Shown: positions 23,521 through 34,431 of the stretch, in pieces | Numbering within the stretch: position 1 is the first letter of the stretch | Layout: each line of letters opens with the position of its first letter | Source: Cloeon dipterum | Taxonomy: Eukaryota; Arthropoda; Insecta; Ephemeroptera; Baetidae | Assembly: GCF_949628265.1 (NCBI RefSeq) | Contig: NC_088789.1 | Span: 28,637,883-28,701,882 of the forward strand | Reading direction: 5' to 3' | DNA: 64,000 nt | The notes under the pieces: generated by a model | Told to the model about the DNA's origin: nothing | Databases searched by the model: none | Seen by the model: only the letters and a program-made list of their open reading frames with translations | Translations under genes and position numbers: made by a program

Positions 23521-25785
23521 GTAGTAGTAGTAGTATTAATGTTTCAACAAGCGTTTCACGCTTCGCTTACGGTCGGGGGCTAATTCGGGGGCGGGGGCCA
23601 ACTCGGAGTCGCCCCAGAGAGCGGGTGGCGGGCAGCGACCACCGGGCGGGGGCGCGTCGGCGCCTGCGGCGCCGGAAGCGCCGAGAAGGCCGGCTGAATG
23701 AAAGATGTCAGGGCGGCCACCCTGAGAAAGGTCGGCGGGGGTGGTTGGGGGTGCGCGCGCCGGCGAGACGCCTCCGGGGAGGGGTCGCGCGCGAAAATCG
23801 CTCCGCCGGACCGGTGGTTGTGCGGCGAAGACCATGGCGCTCAATTCGACGGTTTCAGGTCGGGGGACCCTGAGAAAGGTCGGCCGGTCGCGGCGGGTTA
23901 AAGATCTCGGCGGGCACTTTCGAATGAGGGGTCGTGATCGACGCTGCGGCGGATACTCGAATTTTGGCGAAAAAATGATTTACATTGTTTCTTGTGCGGC
24001 GGGCGAAATGCGCCTGCAGTGCACGCTCAGGGTGGGTGACTTGGGGAAGGTTGGTGGTTTCAAGTGCGGCTGGTGGACGCAAAGCAACGTCAAACTTGCT
24101 GGAAAACGCCGAAAACGCGGTTAAATTCGGCCTGCGGAAGGGTCTCAGGTCGGGGGACCCTGGGGAAGGTCGGCCGGTTGCTTCAGGTTAAAGATCTCGG
24201 CGGGCGCTTTCGAATGAGGGGTCGCGGTCGTTGCTGCGGCGAATACTCGAATTTTGGCAAAAATAAATGTGTGCGGCACGGTGCCGCGCCGCACGCTGCT
24301 TCTGCCGTGCACGCGATTTGCACACCTATAAAACCGAAAATCGCCTATAAAATGAATTTTGGAAGAGTTAGACGGGTAAAAATTTGGATTCAGACCTCCG
24401 CGCACTCAGTCGTGGGCGTGCGATGGTCAAATTCGAGATTAAATGCGCGGCGGCTCCGCGGCGCCGATGCGCGTATTTTCAGCCTGTTCATTTACGTGCT
24501 GGGTTTTTCAATGCGCCGCCGTGATTCGCCTATGGGCCGGATTTCCGCCAAATTCGGTTTGCAGGGACTGTTAGCCGGGCGGAAGAGCGTGGTACAGCAA
24601 TCGCGGCCCAAAAGATTTTTTTTTCGGCCCGAAATCCGAATTCCAAATTCCCATGTTAAGCTTATGGGCGGCGAAAAACCCTTCCGCGCCGCGCGCCAAA
24701 GTTTATACCTCTCATGTTTTTCATCCGATCAGGTCGAATTTGGTCTTAAAATGCTCGTAGATAAATTCCGCATCGACTCTAGAGCCGTTTCTTTATAAAT
24801 TTTTCTCAGGTCCGAAGATATGCCTGCCGAAAAGTGCGGACCGGAAAATGGGCAAAATTTGCCCGTTTAATAACTTTTTCGCTATGGGGCGGAAAAATCT
24901 TTTCCGCACACCGTTGGCCTCCTCCATTCGTCGCCTGCTTGAATCTCGAGTTTGGGGGCGCTGGGGCCCATAGGGACCCTGCGGGGGGGCCGCGAGTACC
25001 GAAAAATCGCGTTTTCGAACTTTGAAGGGTCACCGTTGACCCTGAGGAGGTCACCCGGATTTCATACTCGCAGGGCCTTATTTTTAAGGCCAACCCTGAA
25101 GATTGGCTATCTTGGAATTTTCGTCAGGTGATTCGAAAAACGTGGGTTAATCTTATGGGAGCTTCCACTTTTGCCTGTTTTTTACCCTTTCGGCCCTTCC
25201 ACCTTCCGCGCGGTTCGAGCAGGATGACAAACTCGCACATCAAAATGAAGCTAATTGCGACTTCTTTCAAATGAGGGGTCGCGGCGGGCCTTCGAACATC
25301 CTGGGCCTTCGCTGGGGCTCCTAAAAAAAAATAATTATTGTCCAAACCACGTTTTTCGGCTTTTGGAATTTCATATCTCGGCTCCTATGGGAGTTGCGGG
25401 CCAAAACCGGTGATGGCTGAACTCGAGGTTAAATTCTGCAGACGATGGCGCCGGTTTCAACCCCCCATCCCCCTCGCACCCCCCGCTGCCCCGGAAAGAC
25501 CCTCCAAAATGCCTCTTTTGGTTTTTTTTAAATTCGCCTATGGCAGGAATCTCGGGTTTCTCGGTTGTTTCCGCGTTTGTGGCCGACCCTCGGTCGGCCA
25601 TCCGGGTTTCGGCCCGATCGGCCCCGTTTTGCCGATTTTGTTACACAGGAGCATAGGGACACCTCCCGCTTCGAGGGGGCCCCCGGGCCCCTATGGGGCG
25701 GCGGCAAAAAACCTCTCGGACCCGGGCCCCCCTCCCCGCCCCTCAACTCCGCCCCCCCTTGTCGATGGGTATTGTATAAGTAGGG
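23521..25785. other. GC-rich non-coding block
   Basis: An abrupt change to GC-rich sequence with many GGGG and CCCC runs inside an AT-rich region. Open frames exist on both strands, the longest at 24064-24798 on +. They overlap each other and show no recognisable domain, so they are likely products of low stop density. A segment of about 115 bp is repeated inside (see separate entry), and words such as TCTCGGCTCCTATGGGAG look like parts of a dispersed repeat. It ends sharply at an AT-rich boundary near 25790. Confidence 0.6.
23861..24265. repeat. Two copies of a 115-bp GC-rich repeat
   Basis: Positions 23861-23977 and 24147-24265 align closely (GGTCGGGGGACCCTG, AAAGATCTCGGCGGGC, ATACTCGAATTTTGGC), with a period near 287 bp. 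Confidence 0.8.
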
Positions 25786-26311
25786 TCCATACATAAAAAA
25801 ATAAAATAATAATAACTTCTCTTGTTCAGGAGTTCTCTCATTTCGTCGTCACAATCATCATAGGATTAGATGCATATTTTTACGATTTTTACAAATAATC
25901 TGTCACCTTATTGATGCATTTTAGCATTCTGTCTGTGTCATAACAATCTCCTCGTTTACTCAAAAGCCATTTAAAATAAATTGCAACAGTCAAAAGCTTA
26001 TTTTTGCGATTTTTGCTAGCAGACATGAGCATGAGCAGACGTGGGTTTGTTTGTTTACTATGTTTGTGAAGTGGAAGGGTAAATTCTTGCGCTGCGCGGG
26101 AAGCGGGCAATGAAACTCCATGAAAGTCGGCTTTTAACGCAACTTACGTTCACGTAGTTGTCCAAAGAAACACGAGGTGGCAGTTGAACGCACAACGTGG
26201 ATCGCACGTTGGAACGAACGAACAATTACCAAAACACAAAGCACACCAAAGGATTGTAGCGCTCACCCACAGCTTTAGCACCCCCAATACATTTATTGAC
26301 TGTGAGTCGAA
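25786..26311 (+). promoter_or_regulatory. Upstream region of the seven-exon gene
   Basis: Non-coding. Contains a segment at 26157-26205 shared with 11618-11665, also upstream of a start codon. Likely promoter and 5' UTR of the gene starting at 26312. No core element can be assigned. Confidence 0.4.
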
Positions 26312-27029
26312 ATGGCCGAAGCCGAATGGAAGCAACTCTTTCAAGGTAATTGATTAAGTCTAGACTTAACAGGTGTGTTTACGTTAAAATAAATATGTAT
26401 AAATCATTTCAGAACCGCCGAAGGTGACCGCGGAAAGTCAACAAATCAAGGAAAAGATGGCCACTGCTTTAACATTTGCTCGGATTTGTTTCCGATACGG
26501 TGCCAATGGAATGACGAAGGTTTTAGATAGCAGCGTTGTTGAGTGGGAGCGAATCGCACTTCCTGTCTCAAAGATACTTCAAAAAGAGCGTAATCAGGTT
26601 GAGATCCTTGCTAAGGATGCCGAGATCCAGGCTGCCATCGACTATATATTAGGTAATTGAGCGGATTCGAACACTGAAGGTTTATATATATACAAGTAGT
26701 AAATTAATACAATAAACCATTATTATAAATCTTTTTCTTTTTACGAGGGGTAGAGGGTAAGCACCCTTTAACTTTTTAGCTGGTCAGGGGAGATCAATGG
26801 TGGTAGTTTTTTTTAAATTCTGATGGTTAGAATCCGAGATTTGGAGTTGCAAAAATTACGAAAAAATAAAATTTCTTATTCATTTTTTAAGATAAAAACC
26901 TTCTTAAAAATAAAATTTCGATCACTATGCAATTTTCTTCTAATTGTAAGTTCGCATTTTTCATAGGAAAACTTTGAGGCATATTTTCTAAATTTCAAAT
27001 TTAAAAACAAATATTTTATTTATTTGAAG

Positions 27030-27091
<62 letters not shown>

Positions 27092-27823
27092 CTTCAAATA
27101 AATAATAATATATATATATATATATATGGAAACCCCTCAAGTACGAACCGAGCCCGCCGACGAGCCAGCCGTGAGCAGCAGAAACTGTTTAAATTTTATA
27201 TTTATTAACATGCCAACCATTTTGACTTTATGAAAACATTTAATGTCGTACTTGCATTGTAATTTTAATGTTTTCATTTTGAATATTATTTTCTGCATAT
27301 TTATTCAGTCATCAAATTAATATATTTTTGAACAAAATTTATCAATCAAGAGTTAGAAACTTTAGTATAGTAAAGATTACATTGTATTAAACTAGTTTTT
27401 TAAGGATTGTTCTTTTGCAAAGGTCTGCTTGTTCATTTCTTTACTTAAAAGATATTGTGCCGACTGCCTCGCTGCTCGCGGCTAGCTCGTCGAAGAGCTC
27501 GGTTCGTGTTCGAGAGGGGGTTCAGACCTGGCTCTCGCGCTCTCACCCTCGCAGGGATGGTGGTGGTTGTGGTTTCGGTCGTTTATGGGGGATTTTGATC
27601 GAGGTAAAAGTCAAAATACCGCCTAATTGAAAATTACCCTTAATACTCTCGCGAAAATTCACCCTTAACTGTTAATTCCGCGAAGGGGGAATCAAAATTG
27701 AGGTCAAACTCTCCCTTAGAAGACCGAAATCACAACCACCACCCTCCCTGCAAGGGTGAGAGTGCGAGAGCCAGGTCCAAACCCCCTCTCGAATGCGAAC
27801 CGAGTCCTTCGACGAGCTAGCCG

Positions 27824-27879
<56 letters not shown>

Positions 27880-30800
27880 TTTAATTTTATGTTTTATGAT
27901 TTCTTCATATATAAGAAATTTTGTTATGACGCAAATCCAGGAATGAAACACAAATGGTGTTATTTATTTAATAAATATTTATTAATAATAATTTTTAATG
28001 ATCAACACACTTGCAGAAAATGGTTGGTTCAACACATGTGAAGATCTTGCCATGGTCGCCAAATACGAATTGACATCTGTCCAAAAAATGGCCTTGACTC
28101 AGATAATTCTGAAGACTAATAGTAATGAGTTCAAGAGTCCTCCCAACATAAGTGTGGAAAAAACAGAAGCTGGTGTGGCGCCTGCCCAGACTGGAATTGA
28201 TGAGACAGCCATTTTAGAACACTTTGTCATCGATAGCATTTTGCGACTTGACAAAAAGCGATCAAGCGCAATGCTAATATATGGTAATGCATCAAAATCA
28301 AGTATGTGCTGTAATGAAAGGTTAAATTTTTTTTAGGATGTGATCTGTGGAACGGATTGGAGAAGCTGGAGGGTAAATTTAATATGATGTTTTATTTATA
28401 TATTAAAATAGGTATCAAAGAAAGTGAAGCGTTGTAATCTGAGAATAATAGAAAGCGATAAATATTATTTTATCGAAATTTATAGATTATTAAATTAAAA
28501 TGTATTCATGTAATTTTAGAGTTCCCTTGGCCCGACGAGAGTGAGAGGAAGCTGCCTGATACAATGACGACACTCGCCAGCAAGAAGGAGGTAGCCGGTC
28601 AACTCAAGGAAGTAGGAGGTCGAAAGACTGTCGTCAGCAACAAGGAGGAAGCCACTGGAGCGACCGGTAAGCTACCGCAGATTAAAAAATATATATTTTT
28701 GTCATGGGAATCAAAATTTTCAAATCGGTTAATGTGTCATGAAGTGTTTTTCTTAAATATTTTATAAGTTTTAATACTTTTATTAGCAATATTTTTTTTC
28801 TCTTCCGATTATAACCCCGTTCTTAAAGTATTTTTTTCAAACAACGTTGATGCGTTGTTGAAGATAAAAATTTTCTGCGCGTAGAAGTGTTTCATGAAAA
28901 GATAATTTCTTAAAAATTTTAAAAGTTTTTATTCTAAAATTAGCAATTTTTATTTTTTCTTCCAATTTTTCTGCCTCAAACCTGTTAAAACCAGGTTCGT
29001 CAAAATTGTATTTTAAAACAGCCGGAACAACGAGAAAGGCGTCACGCGTCACGGGAAGGGCGTCACGCGTCACCGTAAAGGCGTTGCGCCGCGCGTCATG
29101 ACAATGGATTAAAAATAAAATCTTTCAGGAAAGAAGAAAGGAGGTGTTTCTGACCAAACGAACAGTCGCTCGAAGCTGCCCGACAAAATGACGAAACTCG
29201 CCAGCAAGGAGGTAGCCGCTCAACCCAAGGAAGGCGGTGGTCGAAAGACTGTCGTCAGCAACAAGGAGGAAGCCACTGGAGCAACTGGTAAGCTACCGCA
29301 GATAAAAAATATATATATTTGTCATGGGAATACCATATGTTCGCTATTTTAATAAGCAAAATTTTTGCTAGGGTGGTTTAAACCAGACGAAACGATACCT
29401 ACGAGAAAAATCACGTGTCTACCACGTGAAAAACTCGTGGTTTTTGCCACGAGTTCACGTGTCTTGAAACACGTGTCTACCACGAGATAGACACGTGTGA
29501 AGTCTCGTATAAAATCACGTGTTTTGGGAACGAGTCACGTGTCGACACGGGTTTGGAACGAGTTGAAACTAGGCTTTAATTTTGCATTAAATATATTTAT
29601 TTTCAGCAAATAATGACCATTTTACAAATACAATAACAATTAATATTCGCATATATTTGTTCTACTGCTCGCGGCTAGCTCGTCGAAGGACTCGGTTCGC
29701 ATTCGAGAGGGGGTTTGGACCTGGCTCTCGCACTCTCACCCTTGCAGGGAGGGTGGTGGTTGTGATTTCGGTCTTCTAAGGGAGAGTTTGACCTCAATTT
29801 TGATTCCCCCTTCGCGGAATTAACAGTTAAGGGTGAATTTTCGCGAGAGTATTAAGGGTAATTTTCAATTAGGCGGTATTTTGACTTTTACCTCGATCAA
29901 AATCCCCCATAAACGACCGAAACCACAACCACCACCATCCCTGCGAGGGTGAGAGCGCGAGAGCCAGGTCTGAACCCCCTCTCGAACACGAACCGAGCTC
30001 TTCGACGAGCTAGCCGCGAGCAGCGAGGCAGTCGGCACAATATCTTTTAAGTAAAGAAATGAACAAGCAGACCTTTGCAAAAGAACAATCCTTAAAAAAC
30101 TAGTTTAATACAATGTAATCTTTACTATACTAAAGTTTCTAACTCTTGATTGATAAATTTTGTTCAAAAATATATTAATTTGATGACTGAATAAATATGC
30201 AGAAAATAATATTCAAAATGAAAACATTAAAATTACAATGCAAGTACGACATTAAATGTTTTCATAAAGTCAAAATGGTTGGCATGTTAATAAATATAAA
30301 ATTTAAACAGTTTCTGCTGCTCACGGCTGGCTCGTCGGCGGGCTCGGTTCGTACTTGAGGGGTTTCCATTCTGGCTCTGTCACACGCTCTCACCCTCACA
30401 GGGAGAATGGTGGTTGTGGTTTAGGTCATCTAGGGGAAGGGGAGAGTTTGACCTTACAACCATGACCACAACCACCACCCTCCCTGCGAGGGGGGAGCGC
30501 GGGGTTGGAACCCCCTTTCGAGTGCGAACCGAGCCTTCCGACGAGCAGCAGAAGCAGTCGGCACAATAACGAAGACGATTCAGTCGAATACAAAATTGTC
30601 TCACGTGGCTCCGTACTCTTCTTGATCTTATTCTTCCTCATCAGCTGCTTTCTTCATTAGCTGCTTCTACTTCTTCCTCCTCTTCATCTTGGGCCCACTC
30701 TAAAACAGACCAAAAATTCAGCTGTCAATTATCTATTAATGAGTTGATATACTATAAAAATTAATTGGTTTGTAAGATAAATTTTAGTCTAATTTAACAA

Positions 30801-32285
30801 ATTTTGCACTCGTATTTTAATTTAGGGGTTTTTTAGTGACTTTATTTTGCACCTTAATCTAAATAATGTAATCTTTAAATAAACATTAATTACAATTCAA
30901 ACTATCAATAATAGGATTTAGATCCTTTAGAATTCCAGACAAGCTAAATAAATGTAAGAATAAAAAATACGGGATTTCAACAATGTCAAGGCAATGACAG
31001 GACTTTAAGTGATCGACAAAATAACATTACTTTGTTACTTACACAGGAAATATAATTAAAAAATATATTATTAAGTAAATTGCGAATAAAAGTATGTTGT
31101 CGCTCGCGAAAATGGAAATGCACACAATGTTATATTATTGGATTTAACATAATAGGTGTAAATATGGCAATGCAAAATGTTTAAGTTCATAGACAAATAG
31201 AACACTGACATGAAAACGTTAGAAATTATACACATATTACATACCTGCCAGAAATTTTGAAGCCTTTGATCCAAGGGATTCGCTCCAAAACAGATCAGTG
31301 TTCAGCAACCTCAATCAGCTTTCTTCCAGACGGCTGAGGCGTGGGCGGCAAGGCCAATTAAAGTTGTCGTTTCACAAATTTTCAATCTGAAACATACAAT
31401 TGTAAACATTTTAATTAAGCAAGAGCAAAAATAATTAATTATTGTCAAAGTGCATGCGGTTTACTCTTTAAAAAGTAGAAAATTCACTTAATGAAACACG
31501 TCTTGGTGCCGTTAAAATTGCGCATAGCTCAACAAACACCTTAATTTTCAGTGTCGAATTGTCGTTGTTGCCCTTTTCTTGCGACAAAGAAAATCGCGCT
31601 TGGTTGTTGAGCTATGCACAATTTTTACGGCACCATAAGACGCGATGCCATTTACATTTCGAGATTAATAAGCTCATATTATGTACATGTTGACATATAA
31701 ATAAGAAAACTAGAGTGATTTTAATACATAACATACGTTACATGGAATTTTGCACGGCTGAAATTGGCATTATTTGTTAAATTAATTGAATATTTAGGCA
31801 TTTATCGAGCTCAAATAGAAAGAGGCGTTAAAATTTGAAATGCGTGTTTAAAATTCTTACTTTTTAAATTTTGGTTGAAGTAAGTAAAAGAATTGAAGAA
31901 GATTTTTGCCAATTTAGCTGCCTCAAAACCTGTTAAAACCGGGTTGGTCAAAATTGTATTTTAAAACAGCCGGGACAATGAGAAAGGCGTCACGGGGAGG
32001 GCATCACGCGTCACGGGGAGGGCGTCACGCGTCACGCGGTGGTTGTCATTGGGAGGGCGTCACGCATCACCGTAAAGGCATTGCGCGTCACCGTAAAGCC
32101 GTCAGCATGCGCCACTTCATGGAATTTTTAATGTTCTTTGCACTGCAACGGTGTGAAGCGTTTCGATGGAAAATAATTTTTTTAAATTTTCAGGTCCTGT
32201 CTTAGCGCGGAAAGAGAGAGATGTTGCAGGTCCTTCATTCCAATCTTCTGAAGATGCTCCTCGAAAACTGAGGTCTTACAAATAG
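26312..32285 (+). CDS. Unrecognised seven-exon gene with duplicated exons
   Basis: Exons 26312-26345, 26413-26652, 28017-28283, 28337-28372, 28520-28666, 29129-29287 and 32194-32285 join to 975 nt (324 aa), and all six introns are phase 1. I do not recognise the family. Residues 1-180 are predicted mostly helical (MAEAEWKQLFQ, ENGWFNTCEDLAMVAKYEL) and the rest is Lys/Ser/Glu-rich and probably disordered. Exons 5 and 6 are a tandem duplicate: both contain KLPD-M-T-LASK and end GRKTVVSNKEEATGATG, and their donor-side introns also match. Last exon ends KLRSYK. Intron 2 (1.4 kb) and intron 6 (2.9 kb) are swollen by foldback elements. Perfect frame across seven exons argues that it is a real gene. 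Confidence 0.8.
27015..27105. repeat. Palindromic (TA)n tract
   Basis: A TA run of about 55-60 bp is bounded by mirror arms, TTATTTGAAGCTTATA on the left and TATAAGCTTCAAATAA on the right, so the whole block can fold into one hairpin. Shorter TA runs follow at 27110-27126 and 27827-27880. Confidence 0.9.
27136..27828. repeat. Compound foldback block, copy 1
   Basis: This roughly 690-bp block recurs as its reverse complement at 29668-30362. It consists of a partial element end (27136-27180), about 285 bp of AT-rich sequence and a full foldback element (27466-27828). It sits in intron 2 of the seven-exon gene, flanked on both sides by TA tracts. Confidence 0.9.
27466..27828. mobile_element. 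Foldback DNA element (MITE-like), about 360 bp
   Basis: Long inverted ends of about 115 bp: CGCGGCTAGCTCGTCGAAG at the left and its complement at the right, followed by GAGAGGGGGTT and a GGTGGTGGTTGTG stretch. The centre has smaller inverted words. No coding capacity. An inverted copy is at 29668-30028 and a diverged relative at 30315-30560. Confidence 0.85.
29036..29097. repeat. GGCGTCACGCGTCACGG minisatellite
   Basis: About three degenerate units of a 17-20-bp GC-rich motif in intron 5, preceded by a segment (28980-29035) that recurs before the next exon at 31925-31984. Confidence 0.8.
29412..29541. promoter_or_regulatory. Cluster of seven CACGTG boxes
   Basis: CACGTG occurs at 29412, 29423, 29456, 29470, 29492, 29516 and 29536, interleaved with CTCGTGG and CCACGAG words. 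It lies in intron 6 of the seven-exon gene. CACGTG is the canonical E-box bound by bHLH factors such as Myc/Max or Clock/Cycle. Whether this is an enhancer or merely a short palindromic repeat cannot be told from sequence. Confidence 0.5.
29668..30362. repeat. Compound foldback block, copy 2 (inverted)
   Basis: Reverse complement of 27136-27828 with almost no differences in the parts compared, including the AT-rich middle. The near identity implies a recent copy. It lies in intron 6 of the seven-exon gene. Confidence 0.9.
30315..30560. mobile_element. Diverged foldback element of the same family
   Basis: Shares the outer GGCTCGTCGG-CTCGGTTCG end and the GGTGGTTGTGG core with the 27466 element, but is shorter (about 245 bp) and more diverged. 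It overlaps the end of the inverted block. Confidence 0.75.
31499..31642. mobile_element. 144-bp foldback element
   Basis: Inverted ends of about 37 bp: CGTCTTGGTGCCGTTAAAAT at the left and its near complement (ACGGCACCATAAGACG) at the right, with TAGCTCAACAA / TTGTTGAGCTA as inner part. Located in intron 6 of the seven-exon gene. Non-coding. Confidence 0.8.
31985..32105. repeat. GGCGTCACGCGTCACGG minisatellite, longest block
   Basis: Six or seven degenerate units, about 90 bp upstream of the last exon of the seven-exon gene. Preceded by the same roughly 60-bp leader as the block at 29036. Confidence 0.85.
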
Positions 32286-33719
32286 TTTTTTCACACATCA
32301 GCGTGTTTGTATTATATTAGTAAACAATGATCCCACCAAAAGTTATACATGGTTAGTAATGTTGATCTGAACTCAACCTCTCTGTTGAATGAAATATGTG
32401 AAAAAATGTTCTCGTAAAAAATAAATTGTCATTTTAATTTGTAGAAATTGCATATTATGCTGCGACAAGTCTCTAAAGGTCTATATGAACAATCGTAATT
32501 TCATTTATAAATTATTTGATGGATATAATAAAAGCTGAATCGCATTATTGAGAGATCAAACGTATATATTTTTAATTAAATCATCTAAATTATGTCATTT
32601 TTTTGCTAAATCCTTGGGAGAAATAAATAGGATAGTGCACTCTGAAACAAATAAATTAAAAAAGAATTAGTAAAACTTAAGCAAATTACTGCTAAACTCC
32701 GGTGGAACTACCCTGGTGCCACCTGAATCCAGGCAACCAGGCTACGTGTCAATCTCAATAAACTAGAAAACCTATTATGGGAGGATTAAGATATCTCTGC
32801 ACTGCATACCCTTGAGGTTGTGCATGGGGGTCATTATTCTAGCTGTAAATCAAGGGATTGTGTGGTCATAATCATTAAGACAAAAGCGGTATTGAGGTTG
32901 AAAATGAATTTAATTGGAATAAAAGCTACACATGCTTTAGGAGAATATACGTTGATATTTGTTCACTTTTAAGTTTAAATCGTAAAAAAGCTGATACACA
33001 ATAAAACTAAACTTGAATCTGAATATATGCGCTCTTGAATGTCCATTATTTTAAGATTCATTTGAAACCAAAAGTGACCGAATGAGCATGATTTTTAGCT
33101 GTCTCCGTGCTCGATATCCCATTTTATTTCACAAAAAATAGTTTTCTTAGCAGGCTTCATACGCTGTAGGATAGATTTCGACGAGAGGATAAAATTTTTG
33201 AGAAAATTTGAATTTTTTCTGTAGTAAAATGTCTTTTTTGAATATTGCAAATCCTATTAAAAAATATTGTTTGCATTTATTATGTTTTGCGCATTCTTGA
33301 CGTTTGTTTTAACCGATAGACCCAACGTAAAAAACAATTTGGATCGTGTTTCAAGAAGCTCACATTTTGACAGCCAGAAAGGCCGCGGTTTAATTCTCTT
33401 TATTCAGCATCTAAAAATAAATTCAAAAGTTATGGGTCGCCTGGCGCGTGCGGCTTGGCAGCCGCAACCACACTCTCATTCTCATTCTCTGCCGAAGCTG
33501 CTTTTTTTCTCTCCTCTCGTCAGCTCATTTAGTCAGCTACGAGACTGTCAGGGTCAAGACCGTTTGCATGGCTAGTCAAGACAGTCTTACCGACCTGCCC
33601 CAAGGCGCGGCTGCGAAACAAGGACGACCGTTATATATATTTTTTAATTAAATTTAAAATAGAATTGAGGGTTGAAAAGATATTATTCCATTTTTGGCAT
33701 GAGACAAACTAAAGCGAGC
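32286..33719. other. Intergenic sequence, start of tandem unit 1
   Basis: No gene seen. From about 32450 it matches 45085-45760 and 58435-59110 (flank of the LRR gene family). From about 33150 it matches 46850 onward. A site GTCAAGAC at 33553-33560 is the empty version of the insertion site used by the element at 47249. Confidence 0.65.
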
Positions 33720-34431
33720 AGAGGCAGGTGGCGAATACAAAAATTATAAAAAGGCATGAATACTGCTAAATATATCAATCTGCAACTGCATTTCAATTGT
33801 ACCGGTCCCCCGTCAGATTTTAATAATTTAAGGCTCAAAGAGTGACCGATTCTCAAAGAGGATCTGTGTAAAAGCCAGGAAGCGAGCAACAAAATTCATC
33901 TCTGGCTTGTTATAAATAATGCTGTGCTATCCAATCCAGCATTCGCACCCCACGCATACCAGACGCGCTCTCATGATTGCAACATGTTAGACCACGCTTC
34001 GTGCGCGCACGATTTCGTTGGGATGCTATCGATTGTGATGGCGCCGGTGGATCAAATTGTAACCGGTTTTCAAAGGGGGCGTTAGTTGTGTGACAGTTTG
34101 TTGCGTCACGAGCACTATGACTATGCATCGTCGGTATTTTCTTTGATGAAAAAACCGGTATAAAATTTGTATCTGCTGGCTGCTGCCTCTGGTGACCCGT
34201 TCGTCATTCAACTCGATCATTGCAGCGGCCTTTTAACGTCCTTGATTATGTACATACATACACTCCTCATTTTACACACTCTCTTTCCAATTGACCTGCT
34301 TTTTTGCCATTCTTCCGTTATTCTGCCAATTTTTCACATCTTTTCATCTGAATTGCCGACTGAGAACCTGCAGGAATTTCAGAACATAAATTCGCGCATC
34401 CACTGAAAATTCATTGTGAGTTCTGCCGACA
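33720..34431 (+). promoter_or_regulatory. AGO2-type promoter in tandem unit 1
   Basis: Homologous over its whole length to the region upstream of AGO2 copy B and over its proximal part to that of copy A. It keeps the AACCGGT boxes and the sequence right up to the start codon (CTGCCGACAATGGGTGGCAG). Confidence 0.75.

Noticed and set aside
24064-24798. Open frame of 244 codons in the GC-rich block
   Set aside because: No domain, overlaps equally open frames on both strands, and contains copies of a non-coding repeat. Long frames are expected by chance in GC-rich DNA.
27006-27130. TA-rich tract as a centromere or origin
   Set aside because: Too short, embedded in an intron, and explained as a microsatellite palindrome.
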